Source: Leuctra nigra (taxonomy: Eukaryota; Arthropoda; Insecta; Plecoptera; Leuctridae). From it: a DNA stretch of 64,000 bases. Numbering within the stretch: position 1 is the stretch's first letter; each line of letters opens with the position of its first letter. Location: positions 22,810,309-22,874,308 of the forward strand of contig OW203766.1 in the NCBI GenBank assembly GCA_934045905.1, read 5' to 3'. A program made the position numbers and the translations under genes. Below are positions 26,611 to 40,614 of this stretch, one piece after another. The notes under the pieces were generated by a model. That model saw only the letters and a list, made by a program, of their open reading frames with translations, did not search any database and was not told the origin of the DNA.

Positions 26611-27755
26611 CACAGAACATTCGAAATACAAAAGTATAGACTACATAGTTTTAAGAAAAGAAAATACTACATTTGACGTTTTGTTGTCTTGCACACAATG
26701 GATGATAGTACTTAAACCACAGGCCAAAATTAAATTGATTTTGAATTGGAACTTTATATGAATTTTTTACCAAATGTGTACTTTGACGTGACTGCCTGTC
26801 TGAATGCGTATGAAAGGGGTATTCAAAGTAGAATTAAATCCAATTTATAAATAAGTAGAGGGACTAATAATAAAATAAAATAAAATAAGAAATACGAGTA
26901 TGCCTTTACTAGGTGACACAAAAACAATACATTATTTTAATTGTAGGTACCTATTTTTAGAGATATATCTTGTTATTCTCACTAAACAATATGAATTGAG
27001 CATTGACACTCTCAATGGGCACGATCTAGTAACCTATTTTCAATGTGTAATAATACGTACTCGATTAATTCCAACTACTTTCTTCCAAATTTTATTTTGA
27101 AGTTGGTCAATGATAAAGTACTAAGATTTGACCAGGCAAGAACCGTCTATGAACTCACTCTTAAAATATTGTTAAAATTGCGGAAGAGGAAATGGTCGCC
27201 CGTAAATTACTCATAGATCTTGCTCAATACAGGGGAAGAAATCGCATTAGTTTCTCAACAATTTTCTTCCCCATAAATCTACTTATGAAAGAAAACGTTT
27301 TCTTCAAAAGGTGAAAATTGCTGGTTCGTATACAACAAATTCTCCGTCTACACACACATCGAATTTCAGTTGACAAGAACCATCTGCAGAGTGGAACCAA
27401 ACCTAATAAGCATGATCTATATATTATTTTCTTTTAACTATAATTCTTGCATCTTACGTGAATGGTAACGTGCTCGTACCTATATGTACCCCTTAGCTGG
27501 GGTGTTGAGTTTGTGCCCCCCTCTTTTGAGATATCAGCCCCAATGTGAGGGATAGAAGGGGGGTCCTCCTATACACAATCTTACACAATGATGACAATGG
27601 GGATTCCCCCAACCCCTATGAACCATACAGCCCTCTTAATCTTGCGACCAGCGTATATATTCGATGAAAAAATAAGAGAAAATATTTTACACTAGATGAT
27701 AGAAATATATTTTAGTATGTGTTTCGATTTAATTATTTTAAGTGGTAAATTGTTT

Positions 27756-27989
27756 TTGGTGGAGGTGCCTGGTACACTTTTGACACATATTAGTACAGAA
27801 GAAAATGACAGTAAATTTGAAAAAATTATGTCATTTTTAACAATATTTTATTAATTTGTGTATACAATTCTAAGGAATCAAATACACTACAAAGTTGTGT
27901 TTTCAATAAAAGTTTTACAATATTGAGATTTTGTAATAATGTATGCTGGATGTTTGCTGGGTTGTCTCCTTTATTTTGGTGGAGGTGCC
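27756..27989 (+). repeat. Pair of TTGGTGGAGGTGCC motifs
   Basis: Exact 14-mers at 27756-27769 and 27976-27989, 220 bp apart in direct orientation. Each is preceded by T-rich sequence and followed within 5 bp by TACACTTT. They belong to a set of six in the window. Confidence 0.7.
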
Positions 27990-29432
27990 AAGATACACTT
28001 TCTTTTGATAAAATTTTCGATTGAAACTCGCTTCAATATACAATCCAAACAAAACGACTTTAATTTTGTTTGAAGTCTACAAAATCTCAGCCTCTTCAGA
28101 TCAAAAATGTCTTTTGCAGAACGTAATTTGCTTTGAAGTTATTTTCCCCTCGATTCTTGTCCATGTTGTCTCACTATGGCTCACCAGGTGGCGTGTGTTC
28201 AAACCTCACCTGTCCCCTCCATCATCTTTGCTCGTTTCCTTCTTCCTTCTTCTTTCATCCATCCCCTTGATGACGCAGTGATTGTCTATCAGAGTTATCT
28301 ATAGCCACTGGATTCTTTGTCATGCTAAAGATTTCATGTTGACATTGGTTCTTGAATGTATATGGAAAAAATATAACGGTAAGGGATGAAATGTTATTGA
28401 AAAAACAAGATTTTCACATTTTTTTTTGTTCGTATGCGGTTTTCGTGAATAAATGTCTATTTTTAAATTATTTACGACTATTTAAACTGCTATATACATT
28501 TTCAAATTGTGTTTAACTATTGTATTATATTGACGTCTCGTTTCTGAGGCTTGTTTGTAAAATTTTATGATCAAAAAATCCCCTTTTAATAGAAGTGATT
28601 GAAAAGTCGATAAATTTATTTGATTTTGTAGACTCTTTTGATGGAGAAGGGTTGCATGAAAAAATGTTGAAGTTTAGATAATAAATAAAAACTGGTTGTA
28701 AAAATACAAAGTAAGCGTCAAAAAATTGTCTCGTTATTTATTTATTTTAATAATACCCATGCCTAAATTTTATCTCTGTTGATAATTTTATAAATAAAAT
28801 ATTTCGCTACAATGAACGTCACTGCTAGAAAAGTTGAAAGTTTCCCAAATGTTAAAGTTAAAACTAAGTTTTCGAATAAAATGAAACATTTAAGAAAACT
28901 AGATATTTCCTATGTGGACTGAAGAACCATCCTTGACCAATGCACCAACCGTCAGATTTATGTACTAGAAACTTTAGACAAATTCCGAACAAAAAGAAAC
29001 CTAAGAGAGACCCAAGAGAGACTTTGTTCAGTGGACCAAATACTGAAATTTGTCCATCAGATTGAGTCGTCAGGTCAGCAAAGTCTCAATAGCATCTGGA
29101 AGTTAATAGCAAAATCTTTTGTATAAGTTTATAGCAGAACTACTCGAACTGCATCTATTCGCAGTGGTCAATGCAATTTATTACATCTAGAGAGTCTAGC
29201 TTCATACAGTTCTCAATCACATAACTCTGTCAAATATTCTCTTCATTCATCTTCAACCACTCCTCGCTCGTAAAATAAGTCGTAACTTCTTTCATCCCTA
29301 GTTTTATTGCTTTCATTCATAGAAAAAAAATCTCCAACCCCGATTTATTGTAATTATATTTAGTATCGATCTTTCAATTATATTGATTTGTGTCTTTGGG
29401 TAGGGTTCTCAAGAACTTTTAGATTTCAACAC

Positions 29433-29446
29433 GGCACCTCCACCAA
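29433..29446 (-). repeat. TTGGTGGAGGTGCC motif, inverted copy
   Basis: Exact 14-mer on the minus strand, part of the set of six. Confidence 0.7.
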
Positions 29447-30495
29447 AGTAAATCATTCCACATTGATTTTTACGGATCGCATGACTAAATTTTAACCTGA
29501 GTTTATCGGCTTTCGTACTTAAACCAATCCCTTTCCCAAACACATGAAGCAAAACATTGTGATTGCATAAAATTGCATAATACTGGGGTGAAACATGTCA
29601 TGGCTTAAGTAAGGTTAGGTTGCATCGGTACCTGATGTATCAGTACGAACGTTATAATTTATAAGTAACGGTTACTATAGTTTTTTTTGTATGAAAACAC
29701 GTGGTTCTAATCTAGGGGCGTACAAAACAAGGGTTGTAATAAAATAGGGCGTTCTGTCATTAACTCTTAATGATAACCAATATTGTGTTATCAGATTGAA
29801 AGTTAGGGGAATGTAATCGTCACTTTTTGACCGACGGACACCCCGCAACGCTGATCTCTTATCGTGGCAATCTTCTTCACAATGCCACCCTGCTTTGTGA
29901 CCGTCATGCACCGATGCTCACTTATGTGCTTATTATTCTACTAAGTGCTTTATTGCGATTTCATTTTGATGAATTGACAAAACGGGAATAGACATTTGTA
30001 AAGAAATATCTTGATTTTCCATCAGTTTTTCGGCTTTTCGCTAACATGGGGTAAAACTACTGTTGTAAAAAAGAACATCGTGTCATTTCAATCAAAATAC
30101 TTTTCTTGTGTGCGTTAATTTTAAACGAAGAGTCTTTTTTTATTTCGTATTTAAGGGAAAAAAATCCCATAATAATAGCTTTAATTAATAAAAGTTATAT
30201 AATTTAGAGCCATAGGTAATTGAATTCAAGGAAAAATTTTCGCATAATAATAGCTTAAACGTTTATATAATTTGTGTTCAATAAAATATTATTTGGGAAG
30301 AAGTATTTAACACAATAATAAAACTCTTGGTTCTAGCAAAGGAATTGAATATGTATAGGTAATATTGAATTGTCGTTTTTTTTTATATGCATAATAATGT
30401 AACGTGATAAACTTATGTATAATAATTTCCATGTGTTTTGTGATGGGTGAGAGAAATGTGTCAATTGCACTAATTTCGTTTTCTTCTCGTGTGAG

Positions 30496-30770
30496 TTTGC
30501 CAGCCTTGATCTCGCAAGATCAGGGGTCGGCTAAGAAGTAGGCGCGTGCCCTGATCGTTTCTAAGATCGCGCCAAAGCAAAACGCAAGGCGTTCCTCCAT
30601 TGAAACCCCAAGAGAGAGAAGAGAGGTCTTAGCTTCCTTTATAAGAGCCCCTTAGGGGTTGAGTTTACTCCTGAGGGAGGTACCGAAATGCGATGGACCA
30701 CAAAACATTTCCCGAATCCAATCTGACGTTTGAGGTTGACACCTTTACAATGAGGGATACTCGGTACTTA
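30496..30770. other. GC-rich island of unknown nature
   Basis: Contains GATCTCGCAAGATC (palindromic), GGCGCGTGCCCTGATCG followed by GATCGCGCC (inverted GATC/GGCGCG segments) and TTTATAAGAGCCCCTTAGGG. No long ORF is present. It could be part of a retroelement LTR, a structured RNA or a satellite fragment. I do not recognise it as rRNA or a spliceosomal snRNA. Confidence 0.35.
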
Positions 30771-33649
30771 TGAAGATAGGATATCAAAATATTTAATTGA
30801 ATTCTTTTAAACATACCTACGTTACATCTCTATTTTCTCCAATCACATATTACATGGAAATTATATAATTTAAAAAAATACTATCATGTCGGTTTTGATT
30901 GTCAGATTTTAAAAACATTCGAGTTTTCCCGACAGCAGGGATAGCATTGTGTAAGATGAGGTCTTTCTTAATTTGAACTTTACTTCGAAAGGTAAAATTG
31001 GGTTCTTACAAAAACTAGACTTTTGCATTGTTGAACCCCTTTGAGGGTATTTTTTATCATTATGAAGAAGGTTGGTCCTTAGACTTTGAGATCTATTGAA
31101 ATTGTAGTTTTTTGATTTTTTTAAATGGAAAAATAAACGTTGAATTAGGGTTTAAGCTTGTACGACGTTATGTTTCATTCTTTTTTAAATAATTGGCCGC
31201 CATATTTAATGACGTGTTCCTCCATGCTGATTACGATTAGCTTTAAAAGTAAACAATCGAATAATTAGGTTATTATTGAAAAAATTCAACAATGGAGCAT
31301 CGGCAATGATTGACTTGTTGGGGATTGGGAGTCGATTGTTTGGAAATTGCCGAAGTCACCAAAATGCTTATTCTTATTGTCAGAGTGAACTAATTGGCTC
31401 TATGAAATACACCGCTTTTTCACACAATTAATTTCATTCAATGAACGTTCAGTTCAAATTATCAAAGACGGTTAAACATCACCGTCACGTCTTTACACAT
31501 AAAATTATTAAAAATTAACCCTTTTGGCGACATCCGTTACTAATTTACGGTTAACCTTAAAAAAGCATTTTAATTTTCATCATAATTTCCTTCACTTTAC
31601 ATATTGATCTTCGTATTTTTGAATAAAACCGCAGTCATAAAACTATACCCGAATAATTTTGTTCCTCTTCAGTCAGTATAGGCATTGTTCGTTGATATTC
31701 TTTTTGATGTAACTTCTACCACATCTGTGTGGCAAATGATAGTTTTCATAAGCGTGGGTAAAAAGAATAAATTTAAATATCTTGAAAATTAAGAAGGCGT
31801 AACGGCACGCGCTCCGCATCACCCACTTAAAGGACCAATTAATTAACATAAAGCAATTAAATACTTAGAACAAGAATGATAAAACATGGTAAAGCTCAAA
31901 AGCTTGAATGAAAATTGAATCCAACCATTGAATCCAACAAATAAATATTGCAGAGTGTGCAAAATGTTGCAACTTCATGGTCTGATAGTTTTCTCAGTGT
32001 AAGTGTGCATTTCCTAAATTAATGGTTCCGAAGCGATGGCAGAAGCAGGACAGCGACATCTGGCCGAAAACAACAAGTAGAGGTAATTCTGAAATTATAA
32101 CATTTTTCAAGAAGAACAGTTTATAGGTAAATTTTCTCCTGAAGTTCAGTTTCGCTCAAAAGTTCAAAATTTTTCTGTAACACAACATAATGATAGGAAG
32201 CAAGAGTTATCAAAATACAACTATTTCACATAATATAATATGTGGGGTTATGTACGTATATGACAAATAGCAATTATGGAAAGTAGCAGATGACATGCAT
32301 GATATTTAGTAGCAAACATTATAAACATTTGTGAATATGTGAATGTGATTAAATAACGAAATTACGAGCACAAATTCTAGGTATAGAGAAAATTACAGAA
32401 GGGCTACTTTATTTTAGGATTCTAAATATATCTTGTTGATTGTATTCTGTCAATAATCCAGATATGCTATTAATAAAATATAACGTTCGTAGCCTGGATA
32501 TATTGTATAGCAACACCTTCCATTATTGTTAATTTCTTAATTACAACCACAATAATCGTTCTATAATCCTTGAATTCCCACCGCAATGAATGAGTTGATG
32601 AAGTCGCCTGAGCTCCTCGATTGAGCGAGTTGAGTGATTGTTGAAGGAGATAAACTCTGAACCATCGCGCACGGGAGCACGGCCATCCAACCATGCACTC
32701 CACAACAGTTCCAACATCTGTGAAACAAAAGGGTTCGGTTAAGTGCTAACAAATTACACGTTTTTATTTCACTACAATCATAGGTTTAAGGACTGTGCAA
32801 TACCGGCGGCATTTTAAAACGTTTTATTTAAATTTAGCGATATTGAAATATTTTTTTGGTAAAGGCGAAATGAGTAAAATGGATTGAAAAAGTATTATTT
32901 AAATAATTCCATAAACTGAAGCATTTTTCTTTTTTTGGTCTGACCAAAAAGCACGAATTTATGAAATTTTGGAAAATTACTCATTCTGATCGAACTAACA
33001 GAGATAACAATTGCAAACTTATACAATGTGTACATAGAATGCTATTTCAGCTGTAAATATCTCTATTTTGTTTAAATATGTTTTTGAAAGCATGGAAATG
33101 GAACGAATGATCTGAGCGATGCAACAGGTCGTTGCGCACGCGTACAAGGCTCTTAACTGACACCGAGTCCCATCTCCTGGTCTATGTAACCAACAGATTG
33201 AGTGAACATACTGGATGTTCGGTACATCGTGAATAATGAGATGAGACCCACGTCTGTGAAAGCGTTTGAATCGAATTAAGATAAGATCTCGAAACAATTG
33301 TGTCGTTGATTGTTTCTAAAGCGTCGCTTTAGAGAATTGTTTTAACGTTTTAACGATATTTTAGTATTAAAATTCAACCCTTTTAAATACTTTTAAGAGT
33401 GCATTGCCCTCTTTTGGAACTTATGTTCGTCTCCATTCGAACTGAATTTCTGAATTAGTCGGAAGCACAATCTATTTTAATCCAACGTAAAATCAGGACA
33501 TGAGTTAATTTTTAAAATATTAATACGTGTTTTTTCCTCCTTTGGGAATCCATGATTTTTTTAATGCGTTTTGAATAATTAATTTTCGAAATAACAACAT
33601 ATTTGTTGGTAAAATATTTATGGTAAAACACAATATCACACTCAATGTA
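30771..33649. other. Intergenic region without recognised genes
   Basis: AT-rich. Two minus-strand stretches follow acceptor-like sites: 32720 region, TTTCACAG then ATGTTGGAAC; 33257 region, TTTCACAG then ACGTGGGTC. They have open frames of 60-90 codons, but no homology or donor supports an exon call. Confidence 0.45.
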
Positions 33650-33846
33650 TATTTTCATTCAAAATCAAGAAATTTAAATTCAGTCAACATTTTGGCGGGA
33701 AAACGGTATTCCTCTTGTGTGATGTGATATTTTATTGTAACCATGGCAACGTCATTGTTGGTTGATATAATTTACATGACTCAACAAAAATAACGGTTTC
33801 CCGCCAAAAATTCCACTGAATTTAATGTTATTATGAATGAAAATTT
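33650..33846. mobile_element. MITE-like element, family D, long terminal inverted repeats
   Basis: Arms of about 60 bp face each other. The left reads ATTTTCATTCAAAATC, then AAATTCAGTCAACA and TTTTGGCGGGAAAACGGTA. The right is its inverse with several mismatches (AACGGTTTCCCGCCAAAAA, then ACTGAATTTAA and ATGAATGAAAAT). The centre contains CCATGGCAACGTCATTG, which resembles the interior of family A. No coding capacity. Confidence 0.7.
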
Positions 33847-36800
33847 AAACTTCTATTCATCCATTTAGTTTATAACAACATTCGTTTTGGATATGAGTAT
33901 CATTCTCATGAGTATATTAGTTATATTTTGTATTCTTATATTTAATAATATTTATATTCAAAATATTTTAACATTTATCATTTATCAGGCTAAGTATTAA
34001 AATCTTTTCGAAGAGTATAAAGGCTTAGTTATCAGTGAAATAAGTTGAAGGGCAAAAGCTATAACTCAATAAATATTTATAATCAATCGTACCCTCACCC
34101 TAACTCTACATACAATGATGAATACACAAGGGGTTAAATGTATAGGTGTGCCATTAATAATAGGTAATTTCAATCGACGTTTAAATTATTGAATTCTCAT
34201 GATATGCATCAACGATTTAGTATTGTAAGCAGTTAACTTAAACGATATGTGGTCAATTGACATGTTAGGGTAACTTTTTATAGCAAGTCGCAGTGTGTTG
34301 TGAATAATGCAGTTGCAGTTTGAAGAGTTGAACAATTGTTAGAGATCAATCACTATTCAGTTTAAAAGCAACCGGTTGAAATCAGGAGATGTCCTTGACG
34401 GATAGTTTCAAAATTAGGTTACTTTGAATTTGAAAGAGATTTGCAGGAGTGGTGGAGGTTGAAATTTAGAAGACAATATGATGCATTGTGATGCAATCAC
34501 AAGTAAGAGTTTTAACAGAAATTGTGTTTGTGCTATGATTTTATATGACGTATAATTGGCAATTGCACATGTTAAAAACAAAAATTAATTTTCGGTATTT
34601 AAAAGAAATAATATTTTCAAGTTAGCTACCAAATTAACTGAGTAATTTAATGTATGTGGAGCCACATAAAAAGGGTTTGTCACGTAGCATATAGTTCATT
34701 TTTAGTGAAATCGTAATCGATACTTATACTTATACTTTATAAAAAAGAGAGTAATTTTAAACATGTTTCTTATCTATTTCCTTGGCAAATATCAAAATAT
34801 CTTCAATTATATTATTATTTTATTAAATATAGAAGTTATTTTCTATGGTATACACATAAAAAATATATTTTATAATATTTGCGCATGCATATACCAAAAT
34901 GATGCAATTATCCTCTTTTGGCATGAAAATTGTCGTGAGAGTTGTGTCTCGTCGACGTCTGGGTTATGTTATTAAGACAATTACGTAACATGTGATTAAC
35001 GTCAGGTACAATGCGTATTGTTGTCTACTACGCATGCGTGAGAGGATGTAGATGAATATCAACAATCTAATCGGTCAGCCGTGTTCGAGCATTGTTGTCT
35101 TGACTTATTCCATTCGCAGACGAATTCCACAAGTTAAGTCAGAGACAGAGCCTGACAAATTCAATTACCTGGTTTATTTTACTCTAATAAAAATGTATTA
35201 TGTGAAATTGAAGTGGTTTTATGCAATCACAGCACCTTTTCTTGAACTTTTTATAGATTTCGGTTGAATATTATTTTTATGTTATATTCTAGGTAGGTGT
35301 CATAAAATTCAACCACATGAGGTTCGAAGCTACAACCAAATAAATCCATCAAAATACGTTTGTGATATTTTAAATAAATTGGATTGCGTTTTTGAGCTCC
35401 AACGATCCCGACGGAGCCAAATTTTAGGCGGTTATTTAACAATGCAGGAAGCTAAACTAAAATTCAGCTAGTAAAATACCATCGGGCTGATCATGCAAAC
35501 ATCAGGGTGATACTAACATTTTAGAACTCTGAACAGTGGAGCGCTTGAGCAGCGGAGCGGATTTATTTTACATTTTTCATTCCAATTCCCCTGATTTTCG
35601 AACGTAGGAATCTCTCTATCCTGGAATTCCCGGCTTTGGCAATAAACTGCAAAACATACACATTCACTTCTGAATGTTCCCCCTCTATTGAAACACTTTT
35701 ATCAGAATACACACTCAAGTGGTTTGTGACAAAAATCAATCAAATTGACACAAGAAAAACTCTTCAAATCCAAATATTTTCATCCTTTACTTTTTGTAAA
35801 CTTCTAACCTAACCGCGAGTTTCAAGTGTTCTCTCAATTCTTTGCTTCATACTCGAGTCTTTTTCACCTACTTTAGAGTGCGCTGTTTTTTTCGAAAATC
35901 CATCGAACGAATGTTCACAATAATAACAAGTATATTGAAATGCGGGAACCCGCAGTGAAGATGCGGGTTTGATGAAACATGCGACATATAAACTGAAATA
36001 TTTGACGTCAGATGCCAGCAGATATAGGACTGAAGACGGCATTCAGAGATCGTTGGAGTAATTAGAAAAGTGTGATCAGTTTGACCGTTATCGATCAGGT
36101 ACCTACATTCATAAAAACATTTGGCAATAATTTACAGAGAATACGTTAAAACAAAATGAAAAATATGTATACGGGTAAGCACGTTTAATGTTGCATAAAT
36201 AATTGAAACAGCAGATGAGGGTTAACTTATTATGAAAATATATTATAAATCAATCATTATCTCCAACAGAAATTATGTAATTTGAGAAAATATTTGTATC
36301 AATTATAAAACATTTGTCATACGATGTGCACTGTTTCTAAAATATTTTAATTATTTCATTGAAATAAAAAAAAAAATTAAGTTTTTCTCAAAAAATCCCC
36401 AAAATTTTAATTTTCAATCCATCAATGTATAAATTACTGCAGAAACAGTTTTATGAAATCACCTATCCCATTGTTAGTTTTCTCAAGTTCCTAGTCAGTC
36501 TCACATTAAGTGTTTTCTTTTCATATAACAACTTGGCTTTATTCGCAACTACTTCTCCTACCATTAGAACGCCGACACGTGTTCAACTTGATTGATCCAG
36601 CAAACAGAATAGAACCTCTTCAAGACCGCTATAATCTGTTTGCGAATTCAAAACTATTAATTTCGCACACGAGATCTTCTTCTCAATGACTCCCAACAGA
36701 AAGACTTTATCAAAGACGAAACTTAATGCAACCCGTCTAGTCAAGAAAATCCTCATTGAAACTTGCAAACACACCCCTCTTGTTCATGTACCAATTTCTA

Positions 36801-39800
36801 TGAATCCATACGATCGCCTTAATCTCTCCACTAAACATATCTGACGTAGTATTCTTTTCAAAGCCATGTGGTTTGGCGGATTTGCATTCAATGAAGTGTT
36901 TTCTAGACCTTGAAGAATGCATTTTATGAGTTTTATGATTTGAGAAGCGAGCTTTTGAGACCACATGGAGAGACACCTGAAAACTGTAAGCTCTGTGCTC
37001 CTTTTCAATGATGCTCGCAGCCTCTCTTCCAGACATGATGTACTTGATTCAATTGAAAGGGTTGGTGTCTGGATGGGATGAGTAGCTCATCTTGGATGAC
37101 AAATTGGCTAAATGTTTAGTAGAGGTTAGGACATGTTACGTTACGAGATTATCTTTCTGCAATCTGAGATTGAGATGAAATGAATTCAAGACTGATGATA
37201 GAAAAATGTGAATAGATTTCTGTGAGCTATTTCAATCTCTTTTTACTAACCGATACAAGCTCGAAATCTCAACTGATATTTTTATAAACTTCAATTTCTG
37301 ATATGTTATTATTGATTTTTTTCTGAGATTGGCTGAAACAGTATGTGAATTTCTGTATTTGGTACTCAAATTTGTTAAACTGTAAGTAAGGAAACATCTA
37401 CACAGAAAATTTTAGTTTCACACTTAGCTACAACTTTCCAGGACTAGAAGATAAAATGCAGTAACTGCCTATTTCCTTAGGTTTATAGGAAAATGCGGTT
37501 TGCTGATAATAAATTTCAATAATTCATTTCTTGACATATGAGAGTTAATACATAATAAAAGAACCATTCGTTTATTTCTAGAGTAAGTGCTTTGCATTAT
37601 AAAACATACAATTAACGTCCTTCTCGAAGAATTTTATAATACCGACTCTTTAGTCGTTTATAACCAAGAGTAATTGCGAAGATGTTTTACTGATTCCATT
37701 AAGCCGTTGGAAAAGCGTTTTAATCACTTCCTTAACAATTTTTATCTATCACCTAATGTGGTTTCATGCTAATTGTTGTATGCACTCAAAAACATACCCA
37801 CATCAATAGTCTCAAAATCAATTAAGTTACAGTATGATTGGTTTTACATTTGGTTTTGGAGTAGGTAGAATTTAAGAATTAGATTCTTTAAGATTTCTGA
37901 ATTCGGATCTTTCGGATCTGACAAGGAGTAAGTTTTGTGTTGTTGACAACTATCCGAGAAAATAATTACTTCATTGGTAGCACAAGCAGCCAAGTCTATT
38001 GGTTCATACCCAGTTCTTTTTTAATGGGCTGTGAATCAAGAATATTGAAATTACTGAAATTTCAATAATTGTACTTTTGGCTAGCATACAGAATATAAAG
38101 AAAACATACTCTCTGCACGACTCATAAAAATCTCACTCACTTCCAACCACCCAAGTTTTACTATCTACTTTGGCTCGAACGTCGAAATCTGAAATAACTG
38201 TTAAAGTACCTTCCCCTATTTAACAGACTCATTATATCACATTTGTTTACGACGCCTAAACAAATAGCATTATCCTATCAAGTAGTAATTTATAGTGGCA
38301 AATTGCATGCCACTATATATCTTTCCCTCCTTTTAGTCAGACACATTTTCTTTCACATTAACACAATAAAAGTATGCAAGATGAACAAATCAAGAAGAAA
38401 CTAGAACTACCCTTCATTCTCATACACGCAATCTTCCATTGTCACTGAACTGACTTCTCCTGACCACGGTCTAAGAGTCAAAAAGTTTTATGGCATGTCC
38501 AGCTATACAAGTTATAAATACGTAATGGTCTATTCCTCTAGTAGTTATGGTTTATGGTATATTATAACTTGCATACAGATCCCTGCACCCCTCTCGACTA
38601 GTCTTTTCATTAGAGCTCGTAAAAGTCGTTAGCCTCACATAACGTAGCAATGAGACTATTGTTAAATGATATATGGATAGATCCAGTGCGGTGTTTTGCG
38701 ACTTTATAATTGTGTCTTTAACTGCATTGGATAAGAGGTTGTACACCGCGATAGACCACCCTCAATAGATAGATTGCAAGGGTGCACCATGCGATCATGG
38801 TGAAGAGAATGCAATTTGATGCCACACAAAGATCTTGCAATTTGGTCGTTCGTGTATTCATTGGATGCTTGTAAGACGATATCATGCCTCCAGAAAGATA
38901 CTTTATCTTCGTTGAGGTCAGGATCTGGTTGTCCACAGATATCGCTTGAGACATTTTCATAGAATTTTGTCGTCTTCATTGCTCAGGAATAGAACTATTT
39001 CTACAAGCGTCATTTGTGTACTCATGTAGCTGTAAAAATGATGTTTGTATTTACAGGAAAATGAATTCTTAAAAAAATATATGTTACCTAAGTGTTATTT
39101 CTTGTGACGTCGCCAATATTCAAAATAAATAACAGAAAAGTAAGTACTACGTACAAAATGTGAGCTTGAAAAGTTAAAAATATAAATGCTGAGAATTACT
39201 TTGAAGTTTCGCGGCATAGCTAAGAGCCGAATCTTATCAAGTTTTTTCTAAGTCAAATGGAGTTTTTCGAAGTCATTTGCATTAAAATAGGAGAAAATAG
39301 CGGTGGCGCGTTTCTCAAAGAAAATTAACTATTTCGAATTTTCGTTGATAGATTAATGTGTATGTATTTGGAAATAAATTGGAAGGAATCGTTGATTATA
39401 TATTTTGCCAAATATTTCAGTCCCAAAGAAAACGTCGTCTTTGTTCAGAGTAGGTATCAATTAAAATAGATCTTTAGGTCGCAAAATATATATTTTATTT
39501 GAAATTAGATTATGCTCAAAATAATTGCTGTTTCTGAACAGCTGACACAAAATCTGTGTAACTTCCAATAACTGTCGTGTGTTGCTCTCTTTCCGTGCAG
39601 AAAACCGCATGTCCTTTCATTTCATCAGCATCATTAACCCTAATATCAAGACACCAAGACAACCCATCATCGTACAATCATCGTTAATCAAACTCATCCC
39701 ACATCACTCATCATCCACTAAATGATTATATAAATCCAAATTAGGGAATGACAACCGTCCCCTCCTTCCCAAAAGACCATTATGACATTCGGCATGAATG

Positions 39801-40360
39801 TGTCAAAGCCAAAACAGACGCTGCTTTTTTGGTATCAAACATGTTTTGAATTCCAATTTATTTTTTCTAACCGTGGCAATATTTCTATTTTCGTCTTTAC
39901 CCTCTTCTACATACTCGTTTTCGTGTGTGGACCTATATCCTAAATCTTGTTCCTCTTTCTTATATGGGATGCCTTTTACCTTCATCCGTTTAGCATTTTC
40001 TTATATCCCGTTTGCCGACTCTTTCTGTCTCTTTCTATGGCTTTTATTCTTCGTCTTCCATCTCTATTGTTGAAGCAACTCCATCATTGAAGATCCTGTA
40101 CCTCAACGGTCAACAGTTCGGGTACAATATCGTCGAGTCAATGCTTTCTATGTTGCGGCTTCCATAATTCAGAATTGAAAATAAGATTTATTTGATCCGA
40201 TCAGGAGAAGAATTTTACCTTGGATAACGAAACTATTTACATCAAGATCACAGAAATACGCCGCTGAAGAGAAGATTCTCAGCCCATCACAAACTATTCT
40301 GATACATTCCATTTTTATATATTTTAGCGGTGTTCACAGTCATACTGTTCTGCAACTAAT
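33847..40360. other. Intergenic region without recognised genes
   Basis: AT-rich with scattered chance open frames (the longest about 99 codons, minus strand, near 36740-37036) that lack homology and splice support. A perfect 10-bp inverted repeat (TATAGTGGCA) lies at 38292-38318, and a hairpin with CCCGCAGTGAAGATGCGGG near 35948. Confidence 0.5.
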
Positions 40361-40500
40361 CTATGGTGATGATGATGATGATGTTGATGATTGGAACATG
40401 ATGAAAAATAAGTAAGGATGGAAGGTGGAAAGGACGTGGTCGTGGCCTATTAGTAAGGAACCAGCATCTTTAGTCTGTCCCACCCTTACGTACGTGGCAG
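40361..40500 (-). mobile_element. Third, truncated copy of the tRNA-derived SINE
   Basis: A GATGATGATGATGATG tail is followed by AGGATGGAAGGTGGAAAGGA and TGGTCGTGGCCTATTAGTAA, as in 7200-7300. The tRNA-like head is missing. Confidence 0.65.
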
Positions 40501-40548
40501 TGGAATCCATCAGCAAAACAATTTATTTGATTATTCCCAGATGTCAAG

Positions 40549-40614
40549 AACGAATTTACAACGAATTTACAACGAATTTACAACGAATTTACAACGAATT
40601 TACAACGAATTTAC
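40549..40614. repeat. Minisatellite, six perfect 11-bp units
   Basis: AACGAATTTAC repeated six times without a mismatch. Confidence 0.95.

Larger units (their letters stand above)
26611..30495. other. Intergenic region without recognised genes
   Basis: AT-rich. The stretch 27470-27660 is C/G-richer, with strings such as GATAGAAGGGGGGTCCTCC, and is of unknown origin. Three copies of the motif TTGGTGGAGGTGCC lie here (27756, 27976, and 29433 inverted). A degenerate tRNA-like stretch near 28176-28222 is too weak to call. Confidence 0.5.

Noticed and set aside
28176..28222. tRNA-like GGCTCACCAGGTGG followed by GTGTTCAAACCTC
   Set aside because: A and B boxes are too close and no clover-leaf or SINE body is visible.
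36737..37036. 99-codon minus-strand frame starting MSGREAASI
   Set aside because: It has a true ATG but no homology, and its length is within what chance gives in a 64-kb window.
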